From: Gammaproteobacteria bacterium
GTDB lineage: Bacteria; Pseudomonadota; Gammaproteobacteria; Methylococcales; Methylomonadaceae
NCBI GenBank assembly: GCA_024511045.1
Contig: JANEMG010000061.1
Location: 1 to 9,730, forward strand
Length of the DNA: 9,730 nt
Direction of reading: 5' to 3'
Program-made: the position numbers and the translations under genes
Part shown: piece after piece, positions 1 to 6,539 of the stretch
Position numbering within the stretch: position 1 is the first letter of the stretch
How the letters are laid out: every line of letters starts with the position of its first letter
Notes under the pieces: generated by a model
What the model saw: only the letters and a program-made list of their open reading frames with translations
Databases searched by the model: none
Told to the model about the DNA's origin: nothing

Positions 1-905
1 GCGCCATTCAGTACCGGCCCGGCTTCGACGAGAACACTGTTCAGCTGCTGCCGGCCAAGAAAATCCAGCACATGCTCCAGCTTCAGGCGTTGGTCTTCCG
101 CCACATCCAGGCGATGGACATCAAAACCCGCCTGCTGCAATCGTTCCCGTTTGGCAGGATCTGTCGAGCCGGTCAAAATCAGCGTCTTTCCCGGCAGGCC
201 AGCCATTTTTGCCTGCACCGGCATTTGCAGCGCCGAATCGAGCACCACCCGGACCGGCTGCTCAATATCTTCGTCCAGCCGCGCCGTCAAGGCCGGATCA
301 TCGGCCAGCACGGTGTTGATGCCGATCAATACAGCGGAACTGGCTGCCCGCAGCCGATGCACATCCTGCCGGGCGGCTGCCGATGTGATCCAGCGGCTTT
401 CCCCCGAGGCCATGGCCGTCCGTCCGTCCAGGCTCATGGCCAGCTTGCTGGTAAGCAGAGGCCGGCCAGTACGCATGCGCTTGATGAAACCGGCATTCAA
501 TGCCGCGGCATCGTCGCCCAGAATCCCGCAGGTCACCTCGATTCCCGCCGCTGCCAGGCGCCGCAGGCCCTGGCCCGACACCTGTGGATTGGGGTCCTGC
601 ATGGCCACCACCACTCTGGCCACCCCTGCCGCGATCAGGGCATCGCAGCAGGGACCGGTCCTGCCGACATGACTGCAGGGTTCCAGCGTGACGTAGGCCG
701 TTGCATCACGGGCATCGCCGGCATCCGCCAGGGCATTGATTTCCGCATGTGCCTGACCGGCCCGGACATGCCATCCATGGCCGATGATTGCCCCGTTCCT
801 GACCAGCACGCAGCCTACGCAGGGATTGGGATCGGCTGTATAACGCCCCCTGCGCACAAGCTGCAGCGCTTTGCTCATGAAAGCGAAATCCTGACGACGA
901 TCCAT
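1..905 (-). CDS. ribD: Bifunctional riboflavin biosynthesis protein RibD, 3'-truncated by the window edge
   Basis: RibD deaminates the 2,5-diamino-6-ribosylamino-pyrimidinone phosphate made from GTP and then reduces the ribosyl side chain, the second and third steps of riboflavin synthesis in the cytoplasm. I translated the minus strand from the ATG at 905-903 and obtained 301 residues before the window ends. The N-terminal deaminase domain (about 1-145) has the zinc site: His53-Ala-Glu55 with catalytic Glu55, then Cys77 and Cys86 in PCSHVGRTGPC. The reductase domain begins near 148 (RPLLTSKLAMSLDGRTA) and continues through GESRWIT and LIGINTVLADDP. E. coli RibD is 367 residues, so roughly the last 65 are missing only because of the window edge. 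The start lies one base after the nrdR stop (TAG-C-ATG), which indicates translational coupling and a shared transcript; nrdR-ribD is a widespread pair. No strong Shine-Dalgarno is seen; a weak GAAGA lies inside the nrdR end. Confidence 0.96.
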   Translation of the reverse strand, partial: MDRRQDFAFMSKALQLVRRGRYTADPNPCVGCVLVRNGAIIGHGWHVRAGQAHAEINALADAGDARDATAYVTLEPCSHVGRTGPCCDALIAAGVARVVVAMQDPNPQVSGQGLRRLAAAGIEVTCGILGDDAAALNAGFIKRMRTGRPLLTSKLAMSLDGRTAMASGESRWITSAAARQDVHRLRAASSAVLIGINTVLADDPALTARLDEDIEQPVRVVLDSALQMPVQAKMAGLPGKTLILTGSTDPAKRERLQQAGFDVHRLDVAEDQRLKLEHVLDFLGRQQLNSVLVEAGPVLNG

Positions 906-906
906 G

Positions 907-1359
907 CTATTGTTTCTTCAGCCCCTCGATCACCTCGGTAAATTCATTGACGTCCTGGAAGCTGCGATAGACGGAGGCGAAGCGCACATAGGCGACGTGG
1001 TCAAGTACGCTCAACTCCTGCATCACCATCTCACCCAGCTGGCGGGCCGGAATTTCCCGCTCGCCCATGGTCATCAGGCTTTTCTTGATGCGGGTGATCG
1101 CGGCTTCGACGGCATCGCTGCCGACCGGCCTTTTTTCCAGGGCGCGCTGCATGCCGGCGCGCAATTTCTTCTCCTGAAAAGGCTCCCGGGTATGGTCTCG
1201 CTTGATGATCGACGGCAGGCTCAGTTCCGCAGACTCGTACGTGGTGAAACGTTCCCTGCACTGGGTGCATTCACGGCGACGCCGCACCTGGCTGCCGTCA
1301 TCCGCCAGGCGTGAATCGATGACCCGCGTCTCCTGGGCCGAACAAAATGGACATCGCAT
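907..1359 (-). CDS. nrdR: Transcriptional repressor NrdR of ribonucleotide reductase genes
   Basis: NrdR senses the dATP/ATP balance and represses ribonucleotide reductase operons by binding NrdR boxes. The 150-residue length is normal for the family. A zinc-ribbon DNA-binding module at the N-terminus has CPFC (Cys3, Cys6) and CTQC (Cys31, Cys34), with the basic stretch VRRRREC between. An ATP-cone domain spans about 49-139, with the conserved [10 protein letters not shown] segment at 125-134. The ATG at 1359 gives the usual MRCPFC start. It is preceded by a modest AAGG (1371-1374) at 11 bases, a loose fit. In many proteobacteria glyA lies upstream; here the upstream gene is instead a divergent aldolase-family gene. 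The downstream gene ribD follows after one base. I found no convincing NrdR box or promoter for this gene in the 170 bases upstream. Confidence 0.97.
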   Translation of the reverse strand: MRCPFCSAQETRVIDSRLADDGSQVRRRRECTQCRERFTTYESAELSLPSIIKRDHTREPFQEKKLRAGMQRALEKRPVGSDAVEAAITRIKKSLMTMGEREIPARQLGEMVMQELSVLDHVAYVRFASVYRSFQDVNEFTEVIEGLKKQ

Positions 1360-1464
1360 GGTTCAACACACCTTATCGACTGATTGGGGGCGATTCATGG
1401 TAATGCAGCCTCTGCCGCTTCGGGATGTAAGGACGGGCCCATCAATGAAACAGGGTCACCGCAC

Positions 1465-1493
1465 TGGCCACACTGAACTGCCCATTCTATAAT
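1465..1493 (+). promoter_or_regulatory. Candidate sigma70 promoter for the aldolase-family gene
   Basis: A perfect TATAAT lies at 1488-1493, and 17 bases upstream is TGGCCA (1465-1470), a 4/6 match to TTGACA. Transcription would start near 1500, leaving a leader of about 33 bases before the ATG at 1533. It sits in the divergent gap between nrdR and the aldolase gene. It is assigned by pattern only. Confidence 0.5.
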
Positions 1494-1532
1494 AAATGCA
1501 ACCTGTTTGTCCTGAATTTAACAACTCTGCAC

Positions 1533-2180
1533 ATGACCGAAACCGAAGGCGTCATCAAATACCAGTTACAGGACATCGACATCACCGAAATCAATGCCTG
1601 GCGAAGCATCATGCATCGCCTCGCTGTCATCGGTCAAAGCCGGGACAAGTACGCCGGTTATGGTTACGGCAACATCAGCCAGCGATTGTCCGGCAACAGC
1701 GGGCAGTTCCTGATCAGCGGCACCCAGACGGGACGCCCTGAATCCCTGACCCGCAAGGACTATTGCATCATCGAACACGCGGATCTTGAAGCCAACGAAA
1801 TCACTTCAAGGGGTCCCTGCAAGCCGTCTTCGGAGGCCTTGACCCATACCGCGTTGTACCAGCGGGATCCGGCGATCGAGAATGCCATCCATGGCCACTG
1901 TCCGGAAATCTGGCGGCAAACCGCTGCTCTCGCTCTACCCCACAGCGCGGAAAACGTTCCCTACGGCACCCCGGAAATGGCCGAAGCGGTCCAGAGTCTG
2001 CTGCAGATGCACGGCTTCCGGCAGAGTGGGTTGTTTACCATGCTGGGACATGAAGATGGCGTGATGGCCTTTGCCGATACGATGGCTGCCGCGGGCCGGG
2101 AGATGATCGACTGCCTGGCGCAGGCACTTGTCATTGCTCAACGGTGCAAAGCCAACTATAATAGCCGCTTTATAATTTAG
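1533..2180 (+). CDS. Class II aldolase/adducin-family protein, substrate unknown
   Basis: This 215-residue protein belongs to the zinc-dependent class II aldolase/adducin family, which includes FucA, AraD, RhaD, MtnB and Ald2. The family signature is visible in order: GYGNIS (44-49, phosphate-binding loop region), LISGTQTG (60-67), KPSSE with the presumed catalytic Glu101, the zinc ligands His120 and His122 in AIHGHCPE, and the third ligand His173 in GHEDGVMAF. All metal and acid residues are present, so it is probably active. Its length equals that of E. coli FucA. The substrate cannot be read from the sequence; sugar-phosphate aldolase, epimerase and methylthioribulose-phosphate dehydratase or aldolase all remain possible. 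The ATG at 1533 lacks a clear Shine-Dalgarno; the nearest alternative ATG (1611) also lacks one and would cut into the domain. The gene is followed 17 bases later by grxC on the same strand and is divergent from nrdR. The last eight residues are AT-rich and overlap promoter-like sequence. Confidence 0.9.
   Translation: MTETEGVIKYQLQDIDITEINAWRSIMHRLAVIGQSRDKYAGYGYGNISQRLSGNSGQFLISGTQTGRPESLTRKDYCIIEHADLEANEITSRGPCKPSSEALTHTALYQRDPAIENAIHGHCPEIWRQTAALALPHSAENVPYGTPEMAEAVQSLLQMHGFRQSGLFTMLGHEDGVMAFADTMAAAGREMIDCLAQALVIAQRCKANYNSRFII
2134..2176 (+). promoter_or_regulatory. Candidate promoter(s) for grxC inside the end of the aldolase gene
   Basis: Two exact TATAAT hexamers occur 14 bases apart, at 2157-2162 and 2171-2176. 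The first has TTGCTC (2134-2139) 17 bases upstream, a 3/6 match to TTGACA. Both lie in the final codons of the aldolase gene, so grxC could be transcribed on its own as well as by readthrough. The second box overlaps the expected start region of the first and may be incidental. No experimental support. Confidence 0.4.
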
Positions 2181-2197
2181 TATATAAGGATATATCG

Positions 2198-2455
2198 ATG
2201 CTAGAAATCATTATCTATACTGCCGACCGCTGCCCCTACTGCACCATGGCAAAGCGGTTGTTGAACAATAAAAGCGTCAATTACAAAGAAATCAATGTCG
2301 ACGCCGAACCCGGCCTGCGTAGTGAGATGGTACGCAAAACCAACCGCCGCACCGTCCCGCAGATCTTCATCGGCACAACCCACGTCGGAGGTTTCGACGA
2401 ACTCTATGCACTGGACCGCAGCCAGCAGCTGGATCCGCTGCTGGCCAAAGCCTGA
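2198..2455 (+). CDS. grxC: Glutaredoxin 3 (GrxC)
   Basis: GrxC is a small cytoplasmic thiol-disulfide oxidoreductase that uses glutathione to reduce protein disulfides and mixed disulfides, including those of ribonucleotide reductase and PAPS reductase in E. coli. The 85-residue protein has a single thioredoxin-like domain. The dithiol active site CPYC is at 12-15, the cis-proline motif TVP is at 52-54, and the glutathione-binding GGFDEL is at 64-69. The length matches E. coli GrxC (83 residues). The ATG at 2198 is supported by AAGGA (2186-2190) with a 7-base spacer. It lies 17 bases after the aldolase gene and converges with metZ. In many gammaproteobacteria grxC is beside secB; that neighbour is absent here. 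Confidence 0.96.
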   Translation: MLEIIIYTADRCPYCTMAKRLLNNKSVNYKEINVDAEPGLRSEMVRKTNRRTVPQIFIGTTHVGGFDELYALDRSQQLDPLLAKA

Positions 2456-2506
2456 GCCTAACCGACGGAAGCGCGTGGCTCCATGGACGGGCGGAGCGCC
2501 TGTGAT

Positions 2507-2540
2507 GTATGGCGCTGCGTTGATGCAGCCTGCGCCATAC
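2507..2540. terminator. Strong hairpin between the convergent grxC and metZ genes, possible bidirectional terminator
   Basis: A perfect 9-bp inverted repeat pairs 2507-2515 (GTATGGCGC) with 2532-2540 (GCGCCATAC). A further TGC/GCA pairing (2516-2518 with 2525-2527) extends it, leaving a four-base bulge. It sits in the 107-base gap between the two stops and could end transcripts from both sides. Neither side has a T-run, so it is not a canonical intrinsic terminator. It may instead be a 3'-end stabilising stem or a Rho-associated site. Confidence 0.5.
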
Positions 2541-2562
2541 CGTCAGGCGGAAATCTGCCGGT

Positions 2563-3750
2563 TCAGGACTGCAAGCCCGGAAGCAGATCGTTCTTGATAT
2601 CCTCGATACCCTCCAGGCCCACTGAAATTCGCACCAGACCATCGCCAATCCCTGCCGCCTCCCTGGCTTCGGGCGTCAAACGCCCATGGGTCGTGGTCGC
2701 GGGGTGGGTGATGGTGGATTTTACATCCCCCAGATTCGCGGTGATGGACAACATGCGCGTGGCATCGATCAGTTTCCAGGCCTGCTCCCTGCCGCCCGCC
2801 AGATCGAAACTCACGACCCCGCCAAAGCCGCTTTGCTGACGTTTGGCCAGCCGATGCTGGGCATGGGACTGCAATCCGGGATAGTGGACCCTGCTGACCG
2901 CTGGCTGTTGCTCCAGCCATTGCGCCAATTGCAGGGCGCTGGCGCAATGCGCCTGCATCCGGATGGCCAATGTCTCCAGGCCGGACAGGAACACCCAGGC
3001 ATTGAACGGACTCAGCGCTGCGCCGCCGGTACGCAAGTAAGGATAGATGGAATGCTCTATGAGTTCGTCACTGGCAATCACCGCGCCGCCGACACAACGG
3101 CCATGGCCATCCAGATATTTGGTCGCCGAATGGATGACGATGTTCGCCCCCAGTTCCAGGGGTTTTTGCAATGCCGGCGTACAAAAGACATTGTCCACGA
3201 TCAACAGGCACTCCCGTTCATGGGCGATTTCGGCCAGCGCCTGAATATCGGCGATTTCGATCAGGGGATTGGACGGCGTTTCCAGAAACAGGAACCGGGT
3301 GTCGGGTCGGATGGCCTCCCGCCACTGCTGTAAATCGATCAGATCGACGAAGGTCACGTCGACGCCGAACTTGGCGAAGTAATTCTGAAACAGCAGCACC
3401 GTGTTGCCGAACACACTGCGCGACGACACGACATGATCGCCGGCCTTCAGCAGGCCCATGCCCACCGCCATGATGGCGGCCATGCCCGAGGCAAAGGCCA
3501 GACAGCGCTCGCCCTGCTCCAGCAGGGCGAGCCGTTCCTGAAAGGCGTTGACAGTGGGGTTGGTGAACCGGGAATAGATGTTGCCGGCCTGTTTGCCGGT
3601 AAAGCGCTCCGCCGCCTCCAGGGCGCTGCTGAACACATAGCTGGAAGTGGCGAAAATGGGAATGCTGTGTTCGTCTTCCGAGGTCCTGTGATGTCCTGCC
3701 CGTATCGCCTGGGTCTCCAGTGAATAATCCTTCCAGTTCGGTTTGTTCAT
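2563..3750 (-). CDS. metZ: O-succinylhomoserine sulfhydrylase (MetZ), PLP-dependent
   Basis: MetZ condenses O-succinylhomoserine with sulfide to give homocysteine, the direct-sulfhydrylation route to methionine that bypasses cystathionine. The 395-residue protein belongs to the Cys/Met-metabolism PLP family. Visible motifs include YSRFTNPT (59-66, phosphate-binding), FASGMAAI (86-93), ETPSNP (157-162), the PLP-ring aspartate Asp186 in IVDN, the Schiff-base Lys211 in SATKYLDGHGR, and the C-terminal ITHPATTTHG (347-356). The starting sequence and the TKYLDGHGR context resemble MetZ rather than MetB or MetC, but related lyases cannot be fully excluded by eye. The ATG at 3750 has AGGA (3761-3764) at 10 bases. 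The gene lies directly behind the tRNA-Leu terminator on the same strand, with about 45 bases between. No SAM-responsive leader is visible in that short space. Confidence 0.93.
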   Translation of the reverse strand: MNKPNWKDYSLETQAIRAGHHRTSEDEHSIPIFATSSYVFSSALEAAERFTGKQAGNIYSRFTNPTVNAFQERLALLEQGERCLAFASGMAAIMAVGMGLLKAGDHVVSSRSVFGNTVLLFQNYFAKFGVDVTFVDLIDLQQWREAIRPDTRFLFLETPSNPLIEIADIQALAEIAHERECLLIVDNVFCTPALQKPLELGANIVIHSATKYLDGHGRCVGGAVIASDELIEHSIYPYLRTGGAALSPFNAWVFLSGLETLAIRMQAHCASALQLAQWLEQQPAVSRVHYPGLQSHAQHRLAKRQQSGFGGVVSFDLAGGREQAWKLIDATRMLSITANLGDVKSTITHPATTTHGRLTPEAREAAGIGDGLVRISVGLEGIEDIKNDLLPGLQS

Positions 3751-3795
3751 AGCTGTTTCATCCTGTCTGGCGAAAATTGCTCAGTTTCCGGGAAC

Positions 3796-3825
3796 AAAAA
3801 AGCCAGCTTGTATGCTGGCTTTTTT
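3796..3825. terminator. Bidirectional intrinsic terminator after tRNA-Leu
   Basis: The stem GCCAGC (3802-3807) pairs with GCTGGC (3814-3819) around a six-base loop. It is flanked by six A residues (3796-3801) and six T residues (3820-3825), so it has a U-tract on either strand. On the minus strand it lies just after the tRNA-Leu 3' end and should end the secG - tRNA transcript before metZ. Confidence 0.92.
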
Positions 3826-3832
3826 ATCTGAA

Positions 3833-3917
3833 TGGTGCCGATGGCCGGACTTGAACCGGCACGACTTGCGTCACTACCCCCTCAAGATAGCGTGTCTACC
3901 AATTCCACCACATCGGC
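3833..3917 (-). tRNA. leuU: tRNA-Leu, anticodon GAG
   Basis: The reverse complement folds as a complete 85-base type II tRNA with encoded CCA. The acceptor stem GCCGATG pairs perfectly with CATCGGC, followed by discriminator A and CCA. The D-arm sequence AATTGGTAGAC is typical of Leu. The anticodon stem is CTATC/GGTAG-like with loop CTTGAGG, giving anticodon GAG, which reads CUC and CUU codons. A variable arm with a GAC/GTC stem and GCAA loop follows, then the T-arm loop GTTCAAGTC. It begins 24 bases after the secG stop, so it is probably cut from the secG transcript by RNase P and RNase E-type processing. A secG-tRNA-Leu(GAG) pair also occurs in E. coli (secG-leuU). Confidence 0.97.
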
Positions 3918-3941
3918 TGAATGTTTGCCTGCATCGCTTGT

Positions 3942-4379
3942 TTATTGTGCCGGCTGCTCTTCTGCAACGGCAGGTGCGTCTTCCTGCGCAGCGGGGGCAG
4001 GTTTGACCGCGATGCTCGGCAGGTCCTGCCTGGCTTCCTGATCGGCTATCGACGGGACTTGCAACGGCGCGTCACTGTCGAGGATGGCCGGCAGATCCGT
4101 CTGCGGCTGCTCGATCACGGGAACATCCATCAGGTCCTGGGTTTCTTCCTGGTGTCCACTCAGGACAGCCAGACCCAGGCTGGTGGAAAAAAACAGGAAC
4201 GCCAGAACCGCCGTGGTTCGGGACAGAAAAGAGGCCGCTCCCTGGGCCCCAAACACTGTCCCGGATGCACCGCTGCCAAACGCGGCACCGGCATCCGCTC
4301 CCTTGCCCTGCTGCATCAGGACCAGACCGATAACACCCAGCCCCAACAGCACATGAATTACGATAATGACTTGAAACAT
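3942..4379 (-). CDS. secG: Preprotein translocase subunit SecG
   Basis: SecG is the small accessory subunit of the SecYEG channel in the inner membrane and aids SecA-driven export. The 145-residue protein has two hydrophobic segments, about 3-23 and 55-75. They are joined by the conserved loop [21 protein letters not shown] (21-41), the family hallmark. It is longer than E. coli SecG (110 residues). The extra length is an acidic, proline- and glutamine-rich tail from about 76 that repeats a VP/LP-x-I motif (86-89, 96-99, 108-111, 120-123). By the E. coli topology this tail would lie in the periplasm. The ATG at 4379 is 23 bases after the tpiA stop and lacks an obvious Shine-Dalgarno; the spacer is very AT-rich. 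tRNA-Leu follows in the same direction. Confidence 0.95.
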   Translation of the reverse strand: MFQVIIVIHVLLGLGVIGLVLMQQGKGADAGAAFGSGASGTVFGAQGAASFLSRTTAVLAFLFFSTSLGLAVLSGHQEETQDLMDVPVIEQPQTDLPAILDSDAPLQVPSIADQEARQDLPSIAVKPAPAAQEDAPAVAEEQPAQ

Positions 4380-4402
4380 ATCAGTAGTTTTTAATTATTT
4401 TT

Positions 4403-5149
4403 TTAAGCGGCACGATAGATCTGCAGGAAGGAATCGGCATCCAGCGACGCACCACCGATCAACCCGCCATCGATATCGGGCATGGCGAACAAAGCCTTGG
4501 CATTGCCAGGCTTGACGCTGCCGCCGTAGAGAATCTGCAGATTTTCCGCGAGGCCGGCATTCTTGTCGGCGAAACGTCCACGAATGTACTGGTGAACTTC
4601 CTGGGCCTGCTCATCACTGGCCGTCTTGCCGGTACCGATCGCCCAGACCGGTTCATAGGCAATGACTGCATTGGCAAAGGCGTCCACGCCGACCTCATCG
4701 AAGACCGCGTCCAGTTGTTCGTCGATGACCTGAAAAGTCTGGTCCTGCTCGCGCTGTTCGAGGGTTTCACCAACGCAGAGTATCGGCTTGATGCCTTGGG
4801 CCAGGGCCTGGGCAAAGCGCGCCGCGACCATGGCGTTGCTGTCGCCATAATAAGCGCGGCGTTCGGAGTGACCGACGATGGCGAATTGGCAATCGAAGTC
4901 CTTCAACATCGTCGCGGAAATTTCACCGGTATAGGCGCCGGATTCCTTGTCGCCGACATTTTGCGCGCCCAGTGCCAGCTGGGTGCCTTCGACCAGTTGC
5001 TTGACATCAGAAAAATAGACATAGGGTACACAGACAGCAATTTCCGCATCAGCGCCGTTCAAACCAGACAAGATATCACTCGCAAGCTTGATGGCACTGG
5101 CCTGCGTTCCATTCATTTTCCAATTCCCTACCACGAGAGACCGACGCAT
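4403..5149 (-). CDS. tpiA: Triosephosphate isomerase
   Basis: TpiA interconverts dihydroxyacetone phosphate and glyceraldehyde 3-phosphate in glycolysis and gluconeogenesis. The 248-residue length is standard for this TIM-barrel enzyme. Catalytic residues are all present: Asn9 and Lys11 in GNWKMNG, His94 in VGHSERR, and Glu166 in AYEPVWAIGTGKTAS, which also carries flexible loop 6 (about 168-175). The phosphate-binding LYGGSV (207-212) and GGLIGGASL (228-236) are intact. The ATG at 5149 has a strong AGGAG (5156-5160) with a 6-base spacer. glmM ends 52 bases upstream and secG starts 23 bases downstream, as in many gammaproteobacteria. A separate candidate promoter lies in the glmM-tpiA gap. 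Confidence 0.98.
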   Translation of the reverse strand: MRRSLVVGNWKMNGTQASAIKLASDILSGLNGADAEIAVCVPYVYFSDVKQLVEGTQLALGAQNVGDKESGAYTGEISATMLKDFDCQFAIVGHSERRAYYGDSNAMVAARFAQALAQGIKPILCVGETLEQREQDQTFQVIDEQLDAVFDEVGVDAFANAVIAYEPVWAIGTGKTASDEQAQEVHQYIRGRFADKNAGLAENLQILYGGSVKPGNAKALFAMPDIDGGLIGGASLDADSFLQIYRAA

Positions 5150-5171
5150 AATGTTCTCCTAAAAATCAAAC

Positions 5172-5200
5172 AGTATATGATATCGGTTAATTGCCTGCAA
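5172..5200 (-). promoter_or_regulatory. Candidate sigma70 promoter for tpiA-secG-tRNA-Leu
   Basis: On the minus strand TTGCAG (5195-5200, 3/6 match) is followed after exactly 17 bases by TATACT (5172-5177, 5/6 match). It sits just after the glmM stop, about 23 bases before the tpiA start, so the transcript leader would be very short (roughly 15 bases). The Shine-Dalgarno at 5156-5160 would still be included. The assignment is by pattern alone. Confidence 0.4.
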
Positions 5201-5201
5201 T

Positions 5202-6539
5202 TCAAGCGGCCAATGCCTTCTTGACTTCTTCGGCCAACTGTTGCGCGTAATTTCTCACGCTGCTCTCCTCGATGCCCTCCACCATGACACGAATCAATGG
5301 TTCGGTGCCGGAAGCCCGCAGCAAGATACGTCCCTGGTCTCCCATGTCCTTCTCGATTTGCCGTTTGGTCTTTTGCACGGTTTCCAGTTCGTCCGGATTC
5401 GCCCTTTTGTCCGTTTTGACGTTGATCAATATCTGCGGATATTTCTTCATGCCGGATTTCAATTCATAAAGTGTTTTTCCCGTTTGATACATTTCGGCCA
5501 TCACCTGCAGCGCGGAAATGATGCCATCACCAGTCGTGGTTCTGTCCAGACAAATGATATGCCCGGAATTTTCCCCTCCCAGAATGCCATTATTCTGCTC
5601 CAGCAGTTCCATGACATAGCGGTCGCCCACCTGTGCACGCAGCAACTCCAGGCCCAACTGCTGCAAGCCATGTTCCATGCCCAGATTGGTCATCAGCGTT
5701 CCCACCACGGGACCATTCATGACGCCTTTCTGCTGCCGGGATTTTGCGATGATATAGATCAGCTCATCACCATCGACAATTTCGCCACGATGATCGACCA
5801 TCATCACCCGATCACCATCGCCATCCAGCGCCACGCCCAGGTCCGCGCTGGTCTGCAGAACCTTTTCCACCAATCTGTCGGGACTGGTGGCGCCGCATTG
5901 TTCATTGATGTTCAAACCGTCCGGATCGGTGCCGATGGTTTCCACCTTGGCGCCAACCTCACTGAACACATGGGGTGCGATATGGTAGGTCGAGCCATGG
6001 GCGCAATCAACCACCATTCTCAGACCGCTGAAGTCGAATGCCGTCGGAATGGTGCTCTTGCAGAATTCGATATAGCGCCCTGCCGCATCAGCAATGCGCT
6101 TCGCCTTGCCCAGCTTCGCCGAGTCCACCGTGGTCATCGGCGAATCCAGGTAGTGTTCGATCTTGTGTTCGATTTCATCGGGCAGCTTGGTACCCTTTAC
6201 CGAAAAAAACTTGATGCCATTGTCGTAATAGGGATTATGGGATGCGCTGATGACGATGCCGGCATGCGCTCTCAGGGTTCGGGTCAAATAGGCGATACCC
6301 GGTGTCGGCATGGGTCCGAGCAGATGCGTGTCCACGCCGGCGGAGGCCAGACCGGCTTCCAGCGCCGATTCGAACATATAACCCGATATCCGGGTGTCTT
6401 TCCCCACCAGCACGAAGCCATGGCCTTCCTCGGCAAATACCCGCCCGGTCGCCCATCCCAGTTTCAGTAGAAAATCCGCAGTGATCGGGTACGTACCCAC
6501 CCTGCCTCGAATGCCATCGGTGCCAAAATATTTTTTCAT
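5202..6539 (-). CDS. glmM: Phosphoglucosamine mutase
   Basis: GlmM converts glucosamine 6-phosphate to glucosamine 1-phosphate, which feeds UDP-N-acetylglucosamine for peptidoglycan and LPS. With the start at 6539 the protein is 445 residues, the family norm. It shows the N-terminal [11 protein letters not shown] (2-12), the phosphoserine loop ISASHNP with Ser100, the magnesium loop DGDGD (239-243), the sugar-binding GGENSGH (321-327) and the C-terminal phosphate-binding [14 protein letters not shown] (408-421). The frame stays open to an upstream ATG at 6605, but the 22 extra residues are not family-like. The MKKYFG start has a purine-rich AGGGA about 10 bases upstream. In E. coli and many relatives folP precedes glmM; here a 0.6-kb gap with no gene separates it from ftsH. 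A terminator after ftsH means glmM needs its own promoter. Confidence 0.97.
   Translation of the reverse strand: MKKYFGTDGIRGRVGTYPITADFLLKLGWATGRVFAEEGHGFVLVGKDTRISGYMFESALEAGLASAGVDTHLLGPMPTPGIAYLTRTLRAHAGIVISASHNPYYDNGIKFFSVKGTKLPDEIEHKIEHYLDSPMTTVDSAKLGKAKRIADAAGRYIEFCKSTIPTAFDFSGLRMVVDCAHGSTYHIAPHVFSEVGAKVETIGTDPDGLNINEQCGATSPDRLVEKVLQTSADLGVALDGDGDRVMMVDHRGEIVDGDELIYIIAKSRQQKGVMNGPVVGTLMTNLGMEHGLQQLGLELLRAQVGDRYVMELLEQNNGILGGENSGHIICLDRTTTGDGIISALQVMAEMYQTGKTLYELKSGMKKYPQILINVKTDKRANPDELETVQKTKRQIEKDMGDQGRILLRASGTEPLIRVMVEGIEESSVRNYAQQLAEEVKKALAA

Noticed and set aside
72..941. Long plus-strand open frame of 289 codons
   Set aside because: It runs antisense to ribD, whose minus-strand translation has complete deaminase and reductase motifs; the plus product has no recognisable domain.
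1360..1500. NrdR box or clear promoter in front of nrdR
   Set aside because: No sequence close to the palindromic NrdR box consensus and no properly spaced -35/-10 pair on the minus strand.
5241..6470. Plus-strand open frame of 409 codons
   Set aside because: It is antisense to glmM, which has all family motifs; the plus product is His/Gln-rich and reads like a mirror of the real gene.
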